Below are positions 47,901 to 59,420 of a stretch of 64,000 nt of DNA, in pieces. Within the stretch, counting starts at the first letter, position 1, and each line of letters starts with the position of its first letter. A program made the position numbers and the translations under genes. A model generated the notes under the pieces. That model made no database searches. It had not been told where the DNA came from and was given only the letters and a program-made list of their open reading frames with translations. The DNA comes from Echinococcus granulosus (taxonomy: Eukaryota; Platyhelminthes; Cestoda; Cyclophyllidea; Taeniidae): positions 271,526 through 335,525 of the forward strand of contig NW_020170453.1 of NCBI RefSeq assembly GCF_000524195.1. Reading direction: 5' to 3'.

Positions 47901-50900
47901 CATCTGCCACCCCCTCTGTCCAATGTAATTCAATACCTCTCTGAGAGTTGCCAGAATGACAAGCGCCCTGTCACCAACACACCTTCGTAATCACATTCGT
48001 GGGGTTTCTGTGGTTTTATTATCTTAATTCAAAAACCCTTGAGTCGAGGGGCTTTTTGTCGCCTATTTTGGTGGTTAAGATAACCAAAAGGCCAACGGTA
48101 GGACTGGAAATATTGCCAAGCTTTCAATTTACCTCAAATGCCTCAACGATGCGATAGTTAGTTAGTTCAACTAAAGAACTTTTGAAGGCAGTTGAGCTGA
48201 TTGCTCGTACTAATGCATGAAAACCATGAGATCACACTTTTCTCAAAAGTCACGATAAATCATTGGCCTAACAATCGCCTTTAATATTTGCAAAGAGGAC
48301 AATACAATCAAATTAGGTGTAGTTCGGTGCGTCATACATACGTGGCGCGCGGGCTTAAGATCACGCATGTTTTGAAGCTGACAGCAACCGTGTCCATGAA
48401 GGCTGTTATTTATCATCCACCCACTCTTAGGTAAAACACCGCTGCACCGGCAACCCGGCAGTGGAGGTCATCGATCCCGCTAGCTCTGAGTGGAAGGTTG
48501 AGGTGGCGGAGTTCCTCTGGCCCGCAACCGAACGTGCGTTGCGCTCTCCACCCACCGCGTCGTCGGTGGAAAATGCAAATCTCACAGCAGCACACATGTG
48601 GCCTCTATCTCCGCCAAGGCAGCACGACAGCGGTGGCGGTGATGACCTGCGCAGTGAGCAGCAACGCAGCTACCTTCGCATGGAACAACTCATTGAGCAG
48701 TTCATAGTACCCGAACGCCTCTTTGGCGAGCATCTCGGGCAGCCGTGCCTGTTGGGCAGTGGACAGAATTGCTGGAATGGGCACAAGTTTGAGGAGTAAG
48801 TGGTACATCTACCATTCTGAACTTTTTTGTCACCATTCGCCAATAGCACACAAAATTTGACACTTTAATTCAGGCAAGGTGAAATTTGACTTTGGCCACC
48901 CAGTCCTTCTACATGGCGATCCATACAGGTCCACTCGGGAAGAAACGCTTAAAGAAGGGCTGATAGCTTTATTTAAGAGACAATGAGCGGAAGGTGATAT
49001 AGATGTAAGTGAAGTGGGGGTAAGGTAGAAACGTGTATCTGAGGACTGCCGGAGGGAGAGAGGAGGAAGAGGGTTCGCAGGCATCCGAGTAGTTCACCGA
49101 TGTGTCGGTGGCACGAATTTACTCGTCACAGGCCATCTTGCATACCTCTCTGGATCTGAAGCGGTTCTGATTGCCATGGCAACCACCGTAGATAAAGCGT
49201 TTGCACCTGCCCGATACCATGTCGTAGCCCCACGAGGGGATGTAGGCCCGGCATCTACCCTGCACAATAGGCTGATTGCAGCGATTCGAGACGACTAAAG
49301 CGAGAGAAATGCAGTTTAGTAGAAAAGACCGATAAATTTCACATGAATCTAACTCGACTCACCCTCCACATGGAGACTGAGTGTTAACTTAGCCAGATAA
49401 AGTGGGCAAGGAAGTTCACTTACTGGAGGTAGCTTCACACTCCTCCTTACTGTAAAACCTGTTCAAGTTGCCTTGACAGCCGCCGTAGATGAATTCAACA
49501 CACTGACCGGTGGACTGCTCGTAGCCCCATGATGGAAAGTAGGCCAAGCAAAGTCCCAGTTCAATCAGCATACGGCAGGGATCACTTTGGGCTAAAAGTG
49601 GGAAAACAAATTGACTTCGTTTGTTCCCCTAACATTGCCCATTTCTAATGCTGAAACGCTTATTGGGGTCTCGAGGTTAATCTTGTGAGGTTTTCCCTCC
49701 AACCTTGGAGCGGATTTCGACGACTGATGGTACTCTTCACCTAAATTGAATTAGTTCTTTACCTATCTACTTAAGTGAATGCTAAGGCGGATTCAGGTTT
49801 AAAAGCTCCCTCCCTTGGTCCGATGCCCAGTATCTGTAGAAAAGACTTACAAAGAAGCGGCCACGCTCAAATATACCTATACTTGAGGTCGAGTAGACAG
49901 AGGAACAGAAAAACAGGGTGGAGTAGCTAAATGAGAAGCACCCACCTTTGGAGAAGCTAAAGACAGCGACAGTTGTGAAGAAGGCGACAAGAGCGTACAT
50001 TTCTTCTGTCGGTAGCAGCAGGTCTGATTCCTCCCTTGGTTATCGCCATGCTTTTATACTCATACAGAGGAACGTAGGATGAACAAATAGCCCTCTTGCC
50101 GTCTCCATTGTCGGTATTTTGATATATCGTTGTCAATCCCGACCGGAAGTTAAGGCAAAGTTCTATTAATGAGTCGGCGTAGGACCTCAGGCAAAAGTCG
50201 GTGATTTCTGTCGAGTGGTAGAGCACTCCTACCGAGCCCAATTGTCATGCTCACCAACGTTCAAATCCAAAGGGGTGAATTCACTAAATAGAGCGCTCTG
50301 TTGGAATAATCGCTCCCTTCCCTCACAACAATGGGAGGCTTTAAAGTTCTCTTGAACTCCACCAACCCGGGAGTTGGAAATCGGGCACCCTGGTAACAAA
50401 ACAACATGCAGATAATGGAGGAAGTAAACAGACTTCAGGGGCAAAACGCAATTTACATGATCTTTGGATTATCCTAGAAGTAAACGTAGTCAGTCGCTAA
50501 AGTACACGCCAGAGTTGAACCGAGGGCGTTGAGACTTTGCTGATCTACTTGCCTTAAGCAAAAGTGGATGACATTCATCCTAAAGGTTAAAATTGGACAC
50601 GTAAGGCTCCTCAGCGAAGAATAGGGTAGAGTTGTCACTCTTCTGTGACAACGAGTAATTATTTGTGGCACTTTGCACCATCCCTCAGTCCATTTCGGAG
50701 AACAAATCAAACCCTTGGAAATTTTTAGTGCAAATTCTTATTAGAGGTTAATATGACTTATTTGATCTTTGAAACGCCAAACATTTCTCCCCTTTAGCGA
50801 ATATGAACGGGTAGCAGACTTCACCCGAAACGGGCAGTTGAAGAACCCCGCGGTGAAGGTGACCATCGCTGAGTTAGACGCCACCGTCACTAGACTCGGA

Positions 50901-53900
50901 CCGAAAATCACGGCTCGAAGTCAGGTCAGTGGCTCGCATAACTCTAACTGTAATCCTCCAGATTACATTGGTCCTGGTAATGCCTACATAACCACGATTT
51001 GACACCAATAAGAATCATTTCCCTATCGTTTTGCGCGCTTTTTATTTGTCAAGGGCACAAAAACCAGCGTCCTCAAAAACCGTTAGAAAAGCAGACCAAG
51101 AGGTCAGACACAGTGCTGCTGTCCGATGGCCCTCTCAGAGGGGAAAAACTGTTAAAAGGTTGTCCTTGGCACTCCAAAGGGAGATTTCTGAGTGTGAGTG
51201 TGGGTGAGTGAGCCCACCCAGTCGGACTGGATCATTTACAGAGGAATACAGTTAGTTGTCTTGCATTCCCCTCTCTCCGCAAAGAGGGAATCCACTACCG
51301 TAGTGACATAACTGGGTATACCAGCAAAAGGATCATCCGTGCTATGGGTTGGGCAAAATCCTTTTGCGTCATCCAACTGTGTGAATTTGTGGATGCGCGC
51401 TGGTTTTTTCCCATTTGGGTGATTTATGGCGCATTGTAAGAGAGGCACACACACACACACACACAATTAGGTAGGAAAAATTTTGATTTGCCTCCTGCAT
51501 TCCTCTCTTTCTCTCTCTCTCCGTCCCTCCCTCCCTCCGTAGGCATAAAAGACACAAGTTTTTGGTTTGAGTGGAAGTAGGCAAAATTTGCGGCGATCTT
51601 TTGTCATCGTAATTGCACCCCATTTAATACTGATTATAGAACGGGGCGGACGGGCGGAGAGGCTGTAATGGCTCTTCGCTGCGTTCTTTGACGCCTCTCC
51701 TTGGGTAGAGGGCCGTAAAATACCCCATAGAGTTATTTGTAATCTCCGCCCAAATGAAAACATAGATGTATCTGAACGGNNNNNNNNNNNNNNNNNNNNN
51801 NNNNNNNNNNNNNNNNNNNNNNNNNNNNNNNNNNNNNNNNNNNNNNNNNNNNNNNNNNNNNNNNNNNNNNNNNNNNNNNCTTCCACGGAAATCTAGGGAT
51901 TCAAATGCAAATGATAACACGAAAAAGGAGTTGTGACCCCGGTTTGTTCGTCCCCAGAGTTAATTACACCCTGTGCCGATGCTTCTCCTTCAGCAGGAGG
52001 ATTTCCACAAAGAGGAAAGGGTCTGCTAGTAGAAACACTTTCCATTCATACATCAGGGCAGTAGTAAAACAGCAGACCATGTGAAGTGGTAAAATTGTTT
52101 TTTCCTTAAGACCTTTCGAAATGTCAGCTCGTATCCTCCCCACAGTGACCAATGCTTATAACTCGTCCCTCTACTGGCATCATTGGGACCGCAGTAAACA
52201 AATGTTCACTTCATTCGAATTAAAACAGTGGTCAGGTGATGAGGCGAAAAGAAGTGGAGATTTTAGTCAAGACTGGAACGGGTGTGTACCACGAGTCCAC
52301 CTCGAAAAGGGTGATTGCTTTTTTACTTCCTTTCTCCATTTTCAATGGTGAAAAATGGCGCAAAGTTGGAAAAACCGTCTGCATTCATTCTACTTGCCCA
52401 CTTTTTCAAGTCACCTCAACAGCTTCTCCTGTTTTCCCCTATCTGACCGAAATCGCTTCACGAGGTGCGGTTTGTTGGTGATTAATGACCACTTCACCAG
52501 CGGCTGAAGATAAAAAAGGGTAGGGATGTTTGCCTCACTCTTGTCATGAAGCTGTTTACACCGTAACTTGAGTCAAATCAAGACTTCTAAGTCACCAATT
52601 TGTAAAAGGAAAAAACTGTGGATCAGGGATCGAAGAATGCGTTTCTCTCAACAATCCTTTACTACATCAATGCACCTATGCTGCTTCGATACAGTAAGAC
52701 TTGTCGGTACGGCCGAGCTATCCTAAGACAGCCTACTCCAATAGCTAGGTCCTTGAAGTCTCCCCTAAGGGGAGGTACCCATCCATCCGTCCCATCCATC
52801 CTGCATTCACTTTATCATCCATTCATTTGATATCTCTTGCCACCAAAGTACGTAATTTAAATCATTATTCCAATAAGAAGTTGTTATTATCAACAAGTTG
52901 AGACCATCTTAATCCTTCGTGGTGTTAGAGACTCAGCTAATTCATTCCAAGAACGAACTGGTGCAAACTTTTGCATTTAACTAAAAGGTAACGCGCGCGT
53001 CACGTATTTGTGCCGCAGAGCTCAGATACCAAAATTGTGGACTCCAAAACCCAAAGGTTAGCCACAGAGCTAGAAGAACTACTGATAAGACATCCAACAC
53101 TGCCTGAATTCTTTTTCAGTCGATTTAAAGTCTTCCTGGCAAATTCAATTGCATCAATCGGTCCACTGTCGTCCCTTCTCTTGAAAAATGTATAAAAGAG
53201 TTTACACAGTCTTTTTCTTCTCTCAATTGGTGTTCCATTTTGACTGAAACGTGTTCAAACAAGATCTAGTCTTTTCCTGTATCCAGTTCAAGGCAAGAAA
53301 AAGATGGTAAATGCAACACGACCTCACACAGGCTGCGCAGAATTTCTTTACCATTGACTTACAAGACCTTTGTTCTTCCCTCCTAGAAAGCTCCATCCCC
53401 CGTGGGGCTGAATTTCATTGTCTTGTAATACAAACAGGGGGTTATAATACTTTTCTATCGCATTAAGGCAGTGATTTCTGCTTCCCGATCAGTAAACTAT
53501 AGCAAAAGGTCAGAGGGCATTGATAAAGATAGTCCAACCATGCTATCCATCTTAGCGTTCCAAGTCCACATTATCAGTTGCCTTACCCGGTTCGACGAAG
53601 CAGCCGTCAAAGACCCCATGACGAAGAACTCGAGATGAGGAACTTTGATCCATGCCTTGGTGACTAGTGTTAGGCTCCGTAAGAGATACATCGAGTAGCC
53701 TGATTGACGGCCGACTTCTCAATCCCCTAACTCTAAAAGTCGTCCATCTGCACTTAAGACTGACACATTGACAACCTCAAGTTTCTTCACTTGTTGTGGC
53801 AACAGCCACTGTAATTTACCGAGATTGCAATAAACTGTTTTCCATTAACCGAAATAAGTGATAATGGTCATCCCTTGGCCCACGCCTAATGCGGGGCTAT

Positions 53901-54743
53901 CAGTGACTGAACATCAAACAAATGTCACAATCATAAAATCCGCCTCTGTGTCCCTTGGCATTGCTCGAAAATGAGGGCATCTTGCAGGATAAATGGAGGC
54001 GTTTCCCAATGGAAAAACTTTTACGTTGGTAAAATGCTCAAGAAAACCGGACAGTTAGGGTTTAGTAACATCAACTGTGTCCACTTTCTGGCCCAAAGCC
54101 TTAATCACCACCCTAGAGATGTGTTATAAAGTAAACAGCAAACTTGGCGGTAGTTTTGTTATATGGGCGCGTAGGTGCGAGCGGGATGACTACAACGCCA
54201 GCGGTGTGGAGCCTTGCACTAGACAGACACATCATTTTCCTCCATCATCTCTTCAGGCGATACGGGCCCTAGTGAACAAGATTCGTCGAAGCTCCTCGGG
54301 CGAGATCGTTGAGGAGGGCCTTCCTTCCCCCCTACCACAGATACCGGAGGAAGAAGAAGAACGAAGCCTTAACTTCCACGCTCTGGGACCGGTAATAGAC
54401 ATCGACGAGGAGGCCGCCCTACCAGTCAATTACAATGAGATGGAAGAAAGCAGCGGTCTACCCATTGGTTATGTGGATGAGTGGAACAGTCTTCTGCCAC
54501 CTCAAGGGCCGCCAAAACCGGTGGGGCATTACAACTTCGGGGAGGTGGATGGTCGATCAGATGGTAAAAGGATGTGTTGTCCATTCAGTACCCGTTGCTC
54601 GGTACCTTGACTGCATTGTTTCTCCTTTTCAGTCATTGGAGACCTAGAGGAGGAATCGGATGTTACGGCAGTCCCAAGGACTGCAGGGTGCAAAACGGGT
54701 CAACCAGCGGCTCGGTTTACATTTGTTCTCGCATTGGTTACAG
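44912..54743 (+). CDS. glypican (GPI-anchored heparan sulfate proteoglycan), C-terminal exon not found
   Basis: Exons: 44912-45083, 45120-45278, 45320-45448, 45478-45496, 45527-45737, 45816-46211, about 47188-47325, 48431-48795, 50798-50924, 53019-53189, 54257-54563 and 54633-54743. The encoded part is about 770 residues, longer than the usual 550-650. It starts with signal peptide MRTFHCIAYAFIILVVTKPQ. Family marks follow in order: a CxxxxxxCC cluster (CHASVENCC), PCPYRCLNVIRGCYASLTG (matching the glypican CLNVxxGCLA core), TLDREVDELL, QNCWNGHKFE (CWNG motif) and LKNPAVKVTIAELD (NPEVxVD-like). Candidate heparan sulfate sites are DSGGGDD, RSSSGEIVEEG and EESSGLP, with acidic neighbours. The last seen exon ends in FTFVLALVT at a good GTAGGT donor, so the GPI signal continues in an exon I could not locate. 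Glypicans present Hedgehog, Wnt and BMP ligands at the cell surface. The join from 46211 to 47188 is the weakest; an intermediate exon is possible. Confidence 0.82.
46287..46664 (+). other. 125-codon open frame of unknown status in glypican intron
   Basis: This long open frame (with AEKYK-like VKEKYKDIFLCGYC and LNTADNARLIISSMKMCLVA) lies just after the glypican exon ending at 46211. It has several Cys, but its sequence does not align with any glypican region I know. It could be an unannotated exon, a relic of a transposon, or chance. No in-frame splice junction to the flanking exons was found. Confidence 0.25.
49119..50000 (-). CDS. secreted two-domain Kunitz protease inhibitor, nested in glypican intron
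   Basis: Three exons in frame: 49946-50000 (signal peptide MYALVAFFTTVAVFSFSKG), 49424-49591 (Kunitz domain 1) and 49119-49294 (Kunitz domain 2, stop TAA). The mature protein is about 115 residues. Domain 2 has all six Kunitz cysteines with BPTI spacing (C5, C14, C30, C38, C51, C55), the FIYGGC signature and P1 = Arg (GRCRAY), predicting trypsin-like targets. Domain 1 has P1 = Leu (GLCLAY), which favours chymotrypsin- or elastase-like enzymes, and also FIYGGC. At the position of C55, however, it has Ser (CEATS), so the C5-C55 bridge cannot form. Such inhibitors are secreted by parasitic flatworms towards host proteases, and others act internally. One domain per exon is typical. The gene lies wholly within glypican intron 48796-50797, antisense to it. 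Confidence 0.9.
50205..50270 (+). other. tRNA-like pol III A/B box pair
   Basis: At about 50209-50224 there is tgtcgagtggtagagc, close to an A box and tRNA D arm. At 50258-50268 there is cgttcaaatcc, matching 9 of 11 positions of the B box. The spacing is that of a tRNA gene, but the stems do not pair well, so this is at best a tRNA pseudogene or a tRNA-derived SINE head. It sits about 210-270 bp upstream of the Kunitz start codon. Confidence 0.35.
51443..51545. repeat. AC dinucleotide run and CT/CCCT-rich tract
   Basis: A (CA)n microsatellite lies at about 51446-51465. It is followed by a pyrimidine-rich tctctctctc and ccctccctcc tract at 51500-51540, in a glypican intron close to the assembly gap. 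Confidence 0.9.
51780..51879. other. assembly gap (100 N)
   Basis: A run of exactly 100 N is the conventional placeholder for a gap of unknown size. It lies in a glypican intron (50925-53018), so the real intron length is unknown and an exon could be missing. Confidence 0.98.
52775..52830. repeat. CATC/CATT tetranucleotide tract in glypican intron
   Basis: Units of ccatccatccgtcccatcc and catccattcattt occur here, of the same type as the eroded arrays in the dynein introns. Confidence 0.6.
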
Positions 54744-56990
54744 GTAGGTAATCTTTAAGCCATCAATCTTAACAGTATTTTTTTTTGCCGACTGTTGGGG
54801 ATGTGCCCAACGCATATTTCTCGAGGAATGTCAATTCCACAGAGGCATCATAAAACTGTGATGTTCACTTGCCTTATCTCGAAGTACAAAAGCAGGTAGA
54901 GCTGAGTTTGGACCGTGAGTTGGGCGTTCCGTGACATTTGACGGTGGGGACCGCCGCCATCGCAAAACAATCACTCGAGATACCTTGATCCCACCTCTAT
55001 GTTCATTTCCGGGGCGGCAAATATTACCTTATTCCTAACCAAGGCGACCGCCAACTTGCCAGACAGAAGACGATCAAAAGGCGCAGTCAGAAATGATCAA
55101 TTGCCACTTTTCTGACTTCCCCATTTTTTGTATGTCAAGAAGTTGCCAATTTTGTCGCCTTCGGAAGTGACTCAGAAGCGAATGATGTAAGAACTTGGGG
55201 AAGATCAAGCAAACGTTGGGCACAAGTTGGTCTCATTCCTGCTCTCGGGTCCAAATCCTCAAATCCTTCATAGTTGGAGGTCAAGTGTGCTTCGCCGCGT
55301 CTTAATCGGGGAATTAGGATGACGAAACCTCAGTGACTCTTGGTGCTGCTACCATGTCTACGAAAGATGAACAAGCGTTTTCCATATTGAAGGAACGATC
55401 GATGGTCGCGGAATCGCCTATCAAAACGGCGATTAATACGATATCGGCGCCAATTCTGCTAGTTTAAGGCTTCTTTTGCTTATTTTAGGTCGACTGTTTT
55501 TATGAAAGATGTGCCAAACCAAGAATAGTACCTACCAAATATGCATCCCGCTCCCGCTCTTACACACAGACTTTGTGTCTTGAACAAACCGACAACTGTT
55601 TTCTTTCCTTTCTCTCTTCTATTGCGTTTCGCATCTTTTCATCGGCTATTACCTTCGTGTAGATAAACAGCGCTACATGTTTTGTTGAAACACCTCCTTT
55701 TGATGCCTTCCGTGGTGAAGTGTAGAGTGGTTTTCTGTCACTTAAGTATGAAGGCTGTCCGTGGAGGTGTAGGTGGAATAGGTTAGAGGGGCGTTGATTA
55801 GCCTTTGGAAACAGGCTTTCAGCAAAGCAATGTAAAAAGGTTTACTAGACGCTATGAAGAAGTCTAGAACCATAGTAATGGAGTTACTTACGGAGTTCAG
55901 TGGACTTTGCCACCTTCTTTCGTACCTTGAGTGTGATAGGCTTATTCCTAGCTGCCAGTGAATCACCTATTCTGACCGAAATTTCAATAAAATTGCCACC
56001 ATTTCCATTCGGGGAGGAAGTTAATGGCGGTAACAGTTTAGAAGGCAGGGTTTGTAGAAGGAAAAAAATGCTAAAACAAGGGTCCAGCAGGATTTTTCCG
56101 CCAATCGGCCAAACTCGATTACGTGTTTTCCCTTCTTCCAGTTCCACTTGTTTAAACCTGGTGAAAGCCTTTCAGCTTAATTCACATGTTCCGAAGTCAG
56201 CGTGGCTCCGCGCCTTCAGTTTGATTTGAAGGAAAGTGAATTGCGTAATTCAGAGGTTCGCAAATACGACCTAAAAGAATACACTTGCGCCGTTATTCAA
56301 TGCAGATTAATGGGTTGGTCTGGAACCAGCACAGAAGTCAGCTCCAGGCATCCTCAACTTAAGAACGGATCAAGAGATGTAACGAGGGATGAGGAATGCA
56401 GAAATATAAACACCAGGGCTCCTAGAAGATGAGGAATAATCGGAATTCTCTGGATAAAAGTCTAGGGCCTGTAAATTTTATGGTAGGTAGAATCTTGAGG
56501 TAGGGAGGCAAACAGAAGCTGCAACCAGCTAAGAAGAGGTGTGAAAATGCTGATTGGGTGAACTTCACAGCGTTACCCTCTCTTCTCATAACTACTTGCT
56601 TTTTCGTCATTTTTACTGGGGAACTGTTTGCCTATTAGCAGTTACCCCTGTCCACTACTCTGATGCAGTGCCTTCAGTCGACATAATGCTTCTTTCCTCT
56701 TTCCTCTCCTCCCCCCTTCGTGATTACAAGGAGCCGGTCAATCAGTTAACTCCACTTTTAAACTCGGCAGAGGATTATCAGCGGAAGGTCGGCTGAACTA
56801 AGGAACAAGGATTAGTGGTAGTAAAATCATAAATATAAGTGGGTTAAGTAGAAGTAGAATCCGATTGGTACTACCAGCTGAGCTCGTATGACATTTCTTG
56901 CCATCGTATCTTTGTGACATTAGGAGAAAGGGTCACTGACCCTCAAAACTGCAACTTCAGCAAATCAAGCTTTCGTCGAAGATAAAAAAA
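54744..56990. other. region downstream of glypican; missing last exon may lie here
   Basis: The glypican C-terminal exon should begin downstream of 54743, in phase 1, with a few hydrophobic residues and a stop. I could not pick a convincing candidate. One minus-strand stretch at about 55915-56000 (SVRIGDSLAARNKPITLKVR before a GTAAGT donor at about 55895) looks like a possible exon of an unknown gene on the other strand. Nothing else is supported. Confidence 0.3.
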
Positions 56991-57009
56991 AAAGGAATTA
57001 GACCCTGTT

Positions 57010-57290
57010 AGAATATGAATTGGTGATGTACTGAAGGGCTGAGAGCTACTGGCATGGCCCCAAGGCCATGCCGCTCAGCAGAGCTGCAACGACGGAGCCC
57101 CCAAGTGGCCGCACGCCAAAGCTGTAGTAAGAGAAGACGGTGAAGGCAAGGCAGAGATGGAGGCGGGAATTGGATACTAGGAAAGGGCGGAAAGTTAGCT
57201 GAGATGGACCAACGGCACAAATTATACCACGAAGGCTTCGCGACCACTGTAGCCGTGGCGGTAGGTCAAATCAGCTCTCTGCAAGCCGAA
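57010..57290 (+). mobile_element. decayed LTR-family relic
   Basis: The block ctggcatggccccaaggcca at about 57054 and the downstream cggagcccccaagtgg correspond to the core of the LTR-like elements and to the better-preserved relic at 59.2 kb (ctggcatgaccccgatgcca, cggagcccaaagtg). The ends cannot be set. Confidence 0.5.
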
Positions 57291-58220
57291 TAGAGTGAGT
57301 TGGGACCACTTTACTCCCCTTTCTTCCTCCAGTACCGCCTCAGTAGATACCAGAGATCAATCGTTGGTAGAGTAACATTGTTGTGATTATCACAATCACC
57401 GTAAATACTACTTACCTTACCTTACTTGTACCGAGAGAAAGTTATCATCGTCCTTCAGCCAAACGCATTTAAATTGTCTGCAAAAAAAATTTTGCAACCA
57501 TTCAACACAGAACGCCGGACATACCCGCAATCAGCAAGGAGACCTTTGTCCATAAATTGCGGCTTCATTCTGACTGAAGGCCTTGTAACGAAGCTGCTAT
57601 TGCTCCTGCTGTCCTAATACCACCCCTCTTACCTTCGCCTCCAACACACTTTCAACACCCAAAGTCGTCTTCTTGATTTTTTCCTGGCTGCTTTACACCA
57701 CACATTTACACTGGCACCCACTGATTGGGATAGAATGTGGCAGCCAGCTTGGAAATAGGCAACCAACCCAAAGCGCTGGCCATCACCAACAATAATGCAC
57801 ATTCTGCGCCTCGGCCGAAAGGTCAGGTGGGTTGCCAGGAGGAATGCCTGAAGGCATATGTCATCCACTCTGGTTGTAAGGCAATCTCGCATTCTTGAAC
57901 GCGGGCGCAGGGAAAGAAGGGGAGGAGGCGCCTACTGGCGGGAGGACGTAGCGTGGAATGGTGATGAAGGCAATCTATTAAACTTGCAGGAGTCATGGTG
58001 TGTGTAGTAGTCATTATTCTCTAGCCGCACTTGTCATATTGCAGGTGCATTCAAATGTGGATCATTTTACTGCAGCAGCGAAATGGATGTTTTGCTTTAT
58101 TTGAATGGAGGGGAAGGCTGAATGCCTCCTCCTAGAGGCATCATCGTCGTGGGTTAATTTGATAAGATAGGAACCGATTCAGTGAGCAATGATATTCAAG
58201 TATTTTAAGTTCTTGCTATA

Positions 58221-58774
58221 CTAAGGTGGTCCCTTGATTAGCCGTGTCTTGTAGTCATGACTGCAAACATTTTGGTGGTTCGGGGCATTTGAATTCCAAA
58301 TTAGTGATCTACTTCGCGCAGAGGAATTGATAGTACAATCGAATTTATTCATCAACTGATTTTGGATGTACCGATGATGAGTGAGAAACGTGTCAGTTGC
58401 GGAATCCAAAAGACCTTTTAGAAGGCGGCTACCGTAGACTTCAACATGTGCCACAAACGCAAAGGGAGATAAAACATCATCACAGTTGAAAAAACAAGGT
58501 AAAGGTGGAGGTGGTCAAAAGTACCTGAGCTACTGATGCTGAAAAATGAAGTTTTACTACCTCTTGGAGCAGTCCGTGGAAAAGTTGATCTTCCAGAAAC
58601 ACTGCCTCCAAGCTTGTGAGTTGAAGGGGAGAGGGAGAGGAGTATTTTGGGGTTAAGATGTATCCAGAGGTCATCCCTTAAATCATACATGTATAAGATA
58701 TTGCAACGTTGTTTTTGTTTTTTTGCAAAGGAAATAAAATTGTCGCTTTTGGCAGCCGAGTATTTGCCAACCAC
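58221..58774 (-). other. possible exons of an unknown gene
   Basis: Two overlapping open stretches on the minus strand have non-random composition: one with SAAKSDNFISFAKKQKQRCN and DDLWIHLNPKILLSL (about 58560-58774), and one with LLDSATDTFLTHHRYIQNQL and FDCTINSSARSRSLIWNSNA (58221 to about 58454). The latter ends in a stop at 58221. No splice pattern could be fixed and I recognise no family. Confidence 0.25.
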
Positions 58775-59222
58775 AATTTGGAATCGGTTATGGTAAACAG
58801 CGAAGATACGCTATACACAGGCAAAGAAAAGTAGACAGTACCACTTTCAAGATGGTGGCTAGATTTTTAAGATAAGAAAAATAAAATACAGCACGGTCAG
58901 AGATTCATCTATGCACCTCTTAGCTATTGGAGAGGTGGAGGAGGTAAGGTGTGCTCTGTTAAATGACATCTCCACACAGATACCGTAGATAGCTAAGTAA
59001 CGAACCTTTCCGCAGTGTTCACGACTAATGTCACTTCAGTTGTTAATGATCTTCCTGCACAACACAGGACTGGGGTAGCTACCCAAAGTAGACGTCATGT
59101 TCAGCCCTTTGGTTAGGAGTCATCATTATACTCCCTTCTTCCACCACGCTACGATATAGCATTCAGGAATTGAAACCAGGGTAGTTCTCCCTTGGGATCG
59201 GATTCGCTTTCCGCTGCCACTA

Positions 59223-59420
59223 ATGTAGTGCCCCGAGTCGTACCTGAAGGCAAAAGAAAGGTGAATACTTAAGCAGAATATCTATTGCTGACAAGTGGAA
59301 GGGTTTTGGGTGGTCACTGGCATGACCCCGATGCCAAACCTCCCAACGGAAGCACAGTTGCGGAGCCCAAAGTGATCGCGAAACCGAAAAGCAGAGGTAG
59401 ACAGGGAATCGCGGCACTAG
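59223..59420 (+). mobile_element. decayed copy of the LTR family
   Basis: It begins TGTAGTGCCCCGAGTCG at 59225, matching the TGTAGCGCCCCGAGAC start of the 63865 copy. It then has gaatacttaagcagaatat (for tactcgggcagaatat), ctggcatgaccccgatgcc and ggagcccaaagtgatcgc. The 3' end has no clear CA terminus. It is a diverged copy in plus orientation. Confidence 0.65.

Noticed and set aside
51467..51920. Minus-strand ORFs spanning the N run
   Set aside because: They cross the assembly gap as unknown residues and have low-complexity flanks.
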